DNA of 64,000 nt from Marinobacter antarcticus (GTDB lineage: Bacteria > Pseudomonadota > Gammaproteobacteria > Pseudomonadales > Oleiphilaceae): NCBI RefSeq assembly GCF_011049865.1, contig NZ_DRGY01000033.1, positions 1-64,000 of the forward strand, given 5' to 3'. A program made the translations under genes and the position numbers. The notes below the pieces were generated by a model. The model worked only from the letters and a program-made list of their open reading frames with translations, made no database searches and was not told the DNA's origin. Positions within the stretch are counted from its first letter, which is position 1, and each line of letters opens with the position of its first letter. Below, in pieces: positions 58,003-64,000 of the stretch.

Positions 58003-60563
58003 CAGGCCCCCGTAGATTCGAGTTTACGCTCGACTCTGACACGGTCGAAGACTTCGATCTGGTCACCGACCTTCACATCGTAGCCTTTCACACCGATACC
58101 GCATTCCATGCCGTTGCGAACTTCTGGCACGTCATCCTTGAAGCGGCGCAGGGATTCCAGCTCACCCTCAAAGATAACCACGTTATCACGCAGTACACGG
58201 ATCGGCTTGTTCCGATAGACATTGCCCTCGATCACCATGCAGCCAGCAACCTGGCCAAACTTCGGTGAACGGAACACATCGCGAACGTCTGCAATACCGA
58301 TGATGTCTTCGCGGAATTCCGGTGCCAACATGCCAGTCAGCGCAGCTTTCACATCGTCTAACAGGTTGTAGATGATGCTGTAATAGCGAAGATCCAGGCC
58401 TTCCTGCTCAACCAGACGTTTAGACGCAGTGTCAGCACGCACGTTGAAGCCGAAAATCACGGCGCTGGTTGCCATCGCAAGGCTTACGTCCGTCTCGGCA
58501 ATACCACCAACACCAGAAGACACAATCTTGACCTGAACTTCTTCGTTACCCAGATCCATCAGCGACTTGGTAATCGCCTCAAGGGAGCCGCGAACGTCTG
58601 TTTTAAGAACAACGTTAAGGGCTTTAACTTCATCCTTGCCCATGTTTTCAAACAGGTTCTCAAGCTTGGCAGCTTGCTGGCGCTGCAACCGCTGCTCGCG
58701 CTCACGAACGTGACGGAACTCCGCCAGCTCTTTGGCTTTGCGCTCATCGGCGACTGCGAAAAACTCGTCGCCCGCATTCGGCGTGCCATTGAGGCCAAGG
58801 ATCTCAACAGGAATAGACGGTCCCGCTTCTTTTACTTGTTTGCCAGCTTCGTCAGTCATTGCACGCACTTTGCCGAAGCAGGCGCCTGCAACAACCATAT
58901 CGCCCTGGCGCAACGTACCATTCTGCACCAGCACTGTCGCAACGGGGCCACGACCACGTTCGAGGCTGGATTCAACCACAACGCCCTGAGCAGGCGCGTC
59001 CGGCGATGCTTGCAGCTCAAGAATCTCAGCCTGCAGCAACACGGCTTCCAGCAGATTGTCGACGCCCTCACCTGAGTGAGCGGAGATCGGTACAAACTGA
59101 ACGTCGCCACCCCAGTCTTCCGGGATAACGTCGATTGCCGCGAGCTCGTTCTTCACGCGGTCGGGGTCTGCCTGTTCTTTGTCCATCTTGGTGATGGCAA
59201 CAACGATCGGCACGCCCGCAGAGCGGGCATGCTGAACCGCTTCTTTGGTTTGCGGCATCACGCCATCGTCTGACGCAACCACAAGGATAACGATATCGGT
59301 GCACTGAGCGCCACGGGCGCGCATTGAGGTGAAAGCCGCGTGGCCCGGCGTATCCAGGAACGAGATCATGCCGTGGTCGGTTTCTACGTGGTATGCCCCA
59401 ATGTGCTGAGTAATACCACCTGATTCGCCTGAGGCCACCTTGGTGCGCCGGATATGATCCAGCAGCGATGTTTTACCATGGTCAACATGCCCCATTACAC
59501 TTACGACCGGAGCACGTTTGGACTTGACCTGACCCTCAACGCTGAATTCGCTGAGCACACCTTCTTCGAAGGCATCGTCGCTGATCGGCTTGGCCTTATG
59601 GCCCAACTCTTCAACCACCAGAGTTGATGTTGCCTGATCAAGCGGCTGATTGATGGTTGCCATCACGCCCATGCCCATCAACGTTTTGATGACATCACCG
59701 GATTTGACGGCCATCCGCTGGGCAAGATCGCCAACGGTAATAATTTCGGGAACTTCTACTTCTCTGACCATTGGTTTGGTCGGCCTCTCGAAGCCATGAC
59801 GCTTCTCTTTGGGTTTCTTTTTCGCACGCAGTGGTTTGCGCAACGTGGTGTCATCGTCGTCGTCCGAAATCACCAGCGGTTCGTCTGCGGAGCGACCACG
59901 CGGGCCACGGTGGCCGGCCTGCTTCTTCTTGGGCTTGCCATCGTCCGTTTCGTCGCCACGTTCACGAACTTTTTCTTTCTTTTTCTTCGGCTTCCGATCC
60001 TTGCCTTCGCCATCTGCCGGTGGCGGAATCGGCATATCTTCCGGAACGGTAACAGGCTTCGGCTCTGGCGCTTTTTTCGGCTCAGCTTTCTCGGTAACCA
60101 CCTTGTCTTCAGCAACGGGCTCTTCTGCCTTTGCTGCTTCAGCCGGCGCCTCAGCACCAACCTCAGGGGTCTGATCAACTGCGGCACTTACGACCGGTTC
60201 TGCCTGCGGTTGCTCTGCGCTCTGCTCTTCATGAATCACTTCCGGAGCATCGGCTTCCGACTCGGCCGTCGGCTCGTCGCGTTTTATGTAGGTGCGACGT
60301 TTACGCACCTCCACATTGACGCTTTTTGCCTTACCTGCCTTGAGCGTGGTCGTGGTTTTGCGCTTCAACGTAATCTTGCGCGGCTCAGCGTCTGCTTCAC
60401 CGTGGGTTTTTCTCAAATAGGCCAGCAACTGCTGTTTCTCATCGCTGGATACAGCGTCGCTTTCCGAGCGGGCCTTCAAGCCTGCCTCCACGATCTGCTT
60501 CAGCAAACGATCCACGGGAGCGCCTACATCTTCGGCCAGTTGTTTTACCGTTACTTCAGCCAT
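58002..60563 (-). CDS. infB: Translation initiation factor IF-2
   Basis: 853 aa GTPase that brings initiator tRNA to the 30S subunit. An IF2-N domain ([20 protein letters not shown]) is followed by a long charged, low-complexity linker (about residues 60-260), a second IF2-N unit and the G domain: [21 protein letters not shown] (usually NKMD) and SAHSGEG. Internal starts giving shorter forms are common in this gene but were not assigned. It lies between nusA and rbfA. Confidence 0.96.
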   Translation of the reverse strand: MAEVTVKQLAEDVGAPVDRLLKQIVEAGLKARSESDAVSSDEKQQLLAYLRKTHGEADAEPRKITLKRKTTTTLKAGKAKSVNVEVRKRRTYIKRDEPTAESEADAPEVIHEEQSAEQPQAEPVVSAAVDQTPEVGAEAPAEAAKAEEPVAEDKVVTEKAEPKKAPEPKPVTVPEDMPIPPPADGEGKDRKPKKKKEKVRERGDETDDGKPKKKQAGHRGPRGRSADEPLVISDDDDDTTLRKPLRAKKKPKEKRHGFERPTKPMVREVEVPEIITVGDLAQRMAVKSGDVIKTLMGMGVMATINQPLDQATSTLVVEELGHKAKPISDDAFEEGVLSEFSVEGQVKSKRAPVVSVMGHVDHGKTSLLDHIRRTKVASGESGGITQHIGAYHVETDHGMISFLDTPGHAAFTSMRARGAQCTDIVILVVASDDGVMPQTKEAVQHARSAGVPIVVAITKMDKEQADPDRVKNELAAIDVIPEDWGGDVQFVPISAHSGEGVDNLLEAVLLQAEILELQASPDAPAQGVVVESSLERGRGPVATVLVQNGTLRQGDMVVAGACFGKVRAMTDEAGKQVKEAGPSIPVEILGLNGTPNAGDEFFAVADERKAKELAEFRHVREREQRLQRQQAAKLENLFENMGKDEVKALNVVLKTDVRGSLEAITKSLMDLGNEEVQVKIVSSGVGGIAETDVSLAMATSAVIFGFNVRADTASKRLVEQEGLDLRYYSIIYNLLDDVKAALTGMLAPEFREDIIGIADVRDVFRSPKFGQVAGCMVIEGNVYRNKPIRVLRDNVVIFEGELESLRRFKDDVPEVRNGMECGIGVKGYDVKVGDQIEVFDRVRVERKLESTGA

Positions 60564-60580
60564 ATTGGTCTCCTCCCGAA

Positions 60581-62074
60581 TTAAGCCTGGTCTTCAAACC
60601 AGGGGGCGCGTGCAGTCATAATCAGCTGACCTGCACGCTCTTCATCCATACCTTCGATATCGAGCAAGTCGTCTACCGACTGCTCCGCCAGATCTTCCAT
60701 GGTCCGCACACCCATACCTGCGAGCTTGAACGCCAGGCTGCGATCCATTCCGTCCATACCCAGAAGATCTTCGGCCGGCTCGGCGCCGTCGAGGGCTTCT
60801 TCACTGGCCAGGGCCTGATTCAACAGAGCATCCTTGGCACGGCGACGTAATTCAGTGACGGTATCTTCATCAAAACCTTCAATTGCCAGCATCTCATCCA
60901 TAGGTACATAAGCGACTTCTTCGATGGACGTAAAGCCCTCATCAATCAGCACGCCGGCGAATTCTTCATCCACGTCGAGGTGAGCGGTAAAGTGCTCAAC
61001 CAACGTATTATACTCCTGCTCCTGGCGCTCACCGGCTTCTTCTTCGGTCATCACGTTCAGGGTCCAGCCGGTAAGCTCGGTCGCCAGGCGCACGTTCTGC
61101 CCGTTACGCCCAATAGCCTGCGCCAGATTATCCTCTGCAACAGCGACTTGCATTGTGTGGCCGTCTTCATCCATCACGATGGAGGCCACTTCTGCTGGCG
61201 CCATTGCGTTTATAACCAGTTGCGCGGGGTTGTCGTCCCACAACACTATGTCGACACGCTCGCCGCCCAGTTCATTGGATACAGCCTGAACCCGGGAGCC
61301 GCGCATACCAACGCAGGCGCCAACCGGATCGATACGACGGTCATTAGTCTTCACCGCAATCTTTGCGCGGGAGCCGGGATCCCGGGCTGCGCCCCGAATC
61401 TCAATCAGTTCTTCTGCAATTTCTGGCACTTCAATACGAAACAACTCAATCAGCATCTGTGATGAAGAGCGACTCAGAATCAGTTGAGGGCCACGGTGAT
61501 CAGTGCGAATCTCCAGCAGCAAAGAGCGCACCCTGTCGCCCATGCGGAAGGTTTCACGGGGGATCAGGTTCTCTCTTGGCAGCAAGGCTTCGGCGTTCGC
61601 GCCCAGATCTACGATGACGTTATCGCGAGTCACCTTCTTCACAGTACCGGAAACCAATTCGCCTACGCGATCACGATAGCTGTCGACGATTTTGCTGCGT
61701 TCGGCTTCACGGACTTTCTGGAAAATGATTTGCTTCGCAGCCTGTGCGCCGATACGGCCGAACGCAACAGATTCTGCCTTCTCTTCGTAAGTATCGCCCG
61801 GCTTCAGCGCAGGATCAATTTCCTCGGCTTCCTGAAACGTCAGCTCGGTGCCCAGTGCTGGCACAGCATCGTTATCAACAATCAGCCAACGGCGGAAGGT
61901 TTCATACTCACCCGTGCGACGGTCGATCGATACGCGCACGTCTGACTCTTCATCGTCGTAACGTTTTTTGGCAGCGGTGGCCAGCGCCAACTCGATCGCT
62001 TCGAAAATGACTTCCTTCTCGACGCCTTTTTCGTTCGAGACGGCCTCAACGACCAGCAAGATCTCTTTACTCAT
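60581..62074 (-). CDS. nusA: Transcription termination/antitermination factor NusA
   Basis: 497 aa. The N-terminal RNA polymerase-binding domain is followed by S1 ([20 protein letters not shown]), two KH domains ([20 protein letters not shown] is in the first) and two acidic C-terminal repeats (about 365-497), as in gammaproteobacteria. It lies 17 bp before infB. Confidence 0.96.
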   Translation of the reverse strand: MSKEILLVVEAVSNEKGVEKEVIFEAIELALATAAKKRYDDEESDVRVSIDRRTGEYETFRRWLIVDNDAVPALGTELTFQEAEEIDPALKPGDTYEEKAESVAFGRIGAQAAKQIIFQKVREAERSKIVDSYRDRVGELVSGTVKKVTRDNVIVDLGANAEALLPRENLIPRETFRMGDRVRSLLLEIRTDHRGPQLILSRSSSQMLIELFRIEVPEIAEELIEIRGAARDPGSRAKIAVKTNDRRIDPVGACVGMRGSRVQAVSNELGGERVDIVLWDDNPAQLVINAMAPAEVASIVMDEDGHTMQVAVAEDNLAQAIGRNGQNVRLATELTGWTLNVMTEEEAGERQEQEYNTLVEHFTAHLDVDEEFAGVLIDEGFTSIEEVAYVPMDEMLAIEGFDEDTVTELRRRAKDALLNQALASEEALDGAEPAEDLLGMDGMDRSLAFKLAGMGVRTMEDLAEQSVDDLLDIEGMDEERAGQLIMTARAPWFEDQA

Positions 62075-62129
62075 TGGATTGCCCTGCTCTGGAAATAAAA
62101 CTGTGCATCTACTGAGTTATTCAATTGGC

Positions 62130-62591
62130 TCACTCGAATACCGGAATGATTTGAGCTTTGTCGATGCTATCGAAAGGCAACAGATATTCGTGATCGTCAA
62201 CGACCACAACCACATCATCGCCTTCCACACCCTTGATAAGCCCTTGAAACTTGCGACGGCCTTCAAACGCCATTCGCAAACGGATTTGTACCTGATGCCC
62301 CACAAACTCCTGATATTGTTCAGGCCGAAAAAGGGGACGATCCATGCCTGGGGAAGAAACCTCCAGTGTGTACTCGGTTTGGATAGGATCTTCGACGTCC
62401 ATCACGCCGCTGATCTGACGGCTGACTTTTTCGCAATCATCGACGCCAATGCCGTTTTCGACATCGTCTATGAAGACTCGAAGAAGCGATTGATAGCCCT
62501 GGGAGCGGTACTCGATGCCCCAGAACTCATATCCCAAACCTTCCACTACAGGCCGAAGAATGTCTTCCAGTTGTTTAAGCTTGCCTGACAA
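62130..62591 (-). CDS. rimP: Ribosome maturation factor RimP
   Basis: 153 aa, normal length. [20 protein letters not shown] and [14 protein letters not shown] are the family blocks. It assists 30S assembly. It is the first gene of the rimP-nusA-infB-rbfA-truB-rpsO-pnp set; two hairpins upstream separate it from tRNA-Leu. Confidence 0.95.
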   Translation of the reverse strand: MSGKLKQLEDILRPVVEGLGYEFWGIEYRSQGYQSLLRVFIDDVENGIGVDDCEKVSRQISGVMDVEDPIQTEYTLEVSSPGMDRPLFRPEQYQEFVGHQVQIRLRMAFEGRRKFQGLIKGVEGDDVVVVVDDHEYLLPFDSIDKAQIIPVFE

Positions 62592-62634
62592 GTTAGGCGG
62601 TCTCCGTTGTGAAATTTACCGGCATTAAAAACAA

Positions 62635-62662
62635 AAAAAGGGCTGTTCAATCAGCCCTTTTT
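62635..62662. terminator. Bidirectional terminator-like hairpin upstream of rimP
   Basis: AAAAAGGGCTG (62635-62645) pairs perfectly with CAGCCCTTTTT (62652-62662). The A-rich left flank and T-rich right flank fit both directions. On the minus strand it lies between tRNA-Leu and rimP. Confidence 0.8.
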
Positions 62663-62697
62663 ACGCACCAAGGGCCGCTGCGTCAGGCCCCTTAGTC

Positions 62698-62726
62698 AAA
62701 AAACCCCGGTAACCGAGGCTTTTTGT
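62698..62726. terminator. Second, imperfect terminator-like hairpin upstream of rimP
   Basis: AAAAAACCCCGGT pairs with ACCGAGGCTTTTT with two mismatches and is flanked by A and T runs. It backs up the stem at 62635. Confidence 0.5.
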
Positions 62727-62869
62727 TGCGAGAACTCGCAAGAAGCAAACCGGTATACCGCTTCCTGCTGACAGGCACCTTGCCTGCCAAAAACCCGACA
62801 ATAAAGAATGTCAGACTCCAATATCGGCCGGAGTATAGAGACGCTGAACGGGCTGGTCAAGGACTGACC

Positions 62870-62897
62870 AAAAAAACGGCCTGGAAAATCCAAGCCG
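62870..62897 (-). terminator. Terminator after tRNA-Leu (minus strand)
   Basis: On the minus strand CGGCTTGG pairs with CCAGGCCG (8 bp, one G-U), with an ATTTT loop, followed by seven T's. It starts 15 bases after the tRNA end. Confidence 0.85.
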
Positions 62898-62911
62898 CTT
62901 TACTTCGTAAT

Positions 62912-62996
62912 TGGTGCCCAAGGCCGGACTCGAACCGGCACGGCTTTCGCCACTACCCCCTCAAGATAGCGTGTCTACCAGTTCCACCACTTGGGC
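62912..62996 (-). tRNA. tRNA-Leu (anticodon GAG)
   Basis: 85 nt including encoded CCA. Acceptor GCCCAAG pairs with CTTGGGC; the anticodon stem CTATC/GGTAG holds the loop TTGAGGG with anticodon GAG; a long variable arm and GGTTCGAGTCC T arm are present. It lies 7 bases after the secG stop, as leuU follows secG in E. coli, and is probably processed from a shared transcript. Confidence 0.96.
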
Positions 62997-63003
62997 AAAC
63001 TCC

Positions 63004-63384
63004 TCACTCGAGTGCAGGAAGATCAGACTTCCCGTCCCCGGTTTCGCTTTTGACGCCTTCGCCATTGTCAGCAGCGTCTGGGGCCGGCACCTGACTGGAT
63101 TCCTGAACGACCGGAATACCTGCCTCACCTGCAACCTCTGCACGCTGCTTGGCAAACACCGCCAGCGAGAAACTCGTTACAAAAAATACCAGTGCGAGCA
63201 ACGTTGTCATGCGGGTCAGAAAATTGCCACTGCCCTGACTGCCGAATACGGTTTGAGACGCGCCGCCACCACCGAAGGCTGCGCCAGCGTCTGCACCTTT
63301 ACCCTGCTGGATCAGCACCAGACCCACCAGCGCCACCGCGATTACCACGTGCACAACGACTACCAGTGTTTCTATCCAATCCAT
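63004..63384 (-). CDS. secG: Preprotein translocase subunit SecG
   Basis: 126 aa. Two membrane helices flank a glycine-rich loop (AAFGGGGASQTVFGSQGSGNF), the SecG pattern; the first helix runs from residue 5. The C-terminal 45 residues are acidic and variable. It belongs to SecYEG. tpiA lies 24 bp upstream and tRNA-Leu follows. Confidence 0.95.
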   Translation of the reverse strand: MDWIETLVVVVHVVIAVALVGLVLIQQGKGADAGAAFGGGGASQTVFGSQGSGNFLTRMTTLLALVFFVTSFSLAVFAKQRAEVAGEAGIPVVQESSQVPAPDAADNGEGVKSETGDGKSDLPALE

Positions 63385-63408
63385 ATCGACTCTCGCGAAC
63401 CTTTAATT

Positions 63409-64000
63409 TTAGGTGCCTGCCGACAAAGACCGGCAGATACTCATAAATTCTTTTGCGACCAACGATGCGCCGCCAATTAAACCGCCGTCTACATCCGGCT
63501 CTGAAAAAAGATCCGCTGCATTATCGGCCTTTACACTGCCACCGTAAAGCAAAGCAATCTCATCAGCCGGTGCACCCATATCTCTCAAAACATCGCGTAT
63601 GGCAGCGTGCATTGCCTGGGCGTCATCAGATGTTGCTGTTTTACCGGTGCCTATCGCCCAAACTGGCTCGTAGGCTAATACGATATTTTGCCAATCACCC
63701 TGCTTGACTGATGACAAGCCTTCGCGCACCTGACCCGCAACGACCACTTCAGCCCGCCCGGATTCTCGCTCTTCAAGCGTTTCACCCACACACACGATCG
63801 CTGTTAAACCGCTACCAACAACAATCGAAACCTTTTCGGCAACCATTTTGTCGGTTTCACCAAAAAGCTGACGGCGCTCGGAATGGCCTACAAGCGCAAA
63901 GCAACACCCTGAATCTTTCGCCATCTCCGAGGACACTTCCCCCGTGTAGGCGCCAGACTGCCACCGGGCTACATTTTGAATGCCTACTGAGATGTTGCCC
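63409..64000 (-). CDS. tpiA: Triosephosphate isomerase TpiA (5' part outside window)
   Basis: The C-terminal 196 or so codons; the frame stays open to the window edge and reads GNISVGIQNVARWQSGAYTG there. The catalytic His is in LVGHSERRQLFGE, the catalytic Glu in VLAYEPVWAIGTGK and the phosphate loop in LYGGSVKADNA. It interconverts glyceraldehyde 3-phosphate and dihydroxyacetone phosphate. The start lies beyond 64000. Confidence 0.95.
   Translation of the reverse strand, partial: GNISVGIQNVARWQSGAYTGEVSSEMAKDSGCCFALVGHSERRQLFGETDKMVAEKVSIVVGSGLTAIVCVGETLEERESGRAEVVVAGQVREGLSSVKQGDWQNIVLAYEPVWAIGTGKTATSDDAQAMHAAIRDVLRDMGAPADEIALLYGGSVKADNAADLFSEPDVDGGLIGGASLVAKEFMSICRSLSAGT

Noticed and set aside
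59796-60584. 262-codon plus-strand open frame opposite infB
   Set aside because: It is antisense to the low-complexity linker of IF-2; the Phe/Leu-rich composition is what the reverse of Lys/Glu codons gives.
62723-63094. 123-codon plus-strand frame across the tRNA-Leu region
   Set aside because: It runs through a tRNA gene, its terminator and the 3' end of secG on the opposite strand.

Overview
The window looks like chromosomal DNA of a marine gammaproteobacterium, most like Marinobacter and its relatives. The grounds are gene content and protein similarity by eye: a Pseudomonas-type AruF/AruG arginine succinyltransferase pair, a TRAP transporter coupled to glycolate oxidase, a DcaP-like porin, and the conserved order secG - tRNA-Leu(GAG) - rimP - nusA - infB - rbfA - truB - rpsO - pnp. 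No database search was possible. No insertion sequence, prophage or CRISPR array was seen.

Layout. 1-3115: the 3' end of a tRNA (probably Phe), a terminator, a Fic-family AMP transferase gene with repeated operator-like half-sites, a truncated RhuM-like remnant coupled to it, and an unusual photolyase/cryptochrome. 3337-6799: a SulP anion transporter, a Bcr/CflA drug exporter and a small DUF4124 protein. 6879-15635: a 2-hydroxyacid module. glcDEF, glcG and a three-gene TRAP transporter are read leftwards; a divergent GlcC-like regulator is separated from them by two TGGT-N3-ACCA palindromes. 15791-31192: arginine uptake and catabolism. A polar amino-acid ABC transporter ends in astE, and astC-aruF-aruG-astD-astB lies further right, facing it. 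Between the two sits an RND efflux pair with its divergent TetR regulator and two palindromic operators. Together these genes encode import of a basic amino acid and all enzymes of the arginine succinyltransferase (AST) pathway to glutamate and succinate.

31291-44972: a DnaQ/GIY-YIG nuclease fusion, a porin, pyruvate dehydrogenase aceE-aceF, a 641-bp spacer rich in inverted repeats, a stand-alone KamA-like radical SAM enzyme whose ribosome-binding site can be folded into a hairpin, a thioredoxin/TPR chaperone, a probable second Lon protease and a MarR regulator. 45321-50262: a complete branched-chain amino-acid ABC transporter (livJ, terminator, livHMGF). 50537-53832: a three-gene envelope cluster of a DUF3015 protein, a DUF4105 domain joined to an outer-membrane barrel, and a lipoprotein alpha/beta hydrolase.

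53885-64000: the leftward transcription-translation operon. Its pnp leader can fold into a long hairpin of the kind cut by RNase III. The window ends inside tpiA.

Most genes are ordinary housekeeping or catabolic functions. The best candidates for something undescribed are the KamA-like enzyme with its leader hairpin, the DUF3015-DUF4105-hydrolase cluster, the photolyase with His at the position facing FAD N5, and the Fic/RhuM remnant with its triple operator.
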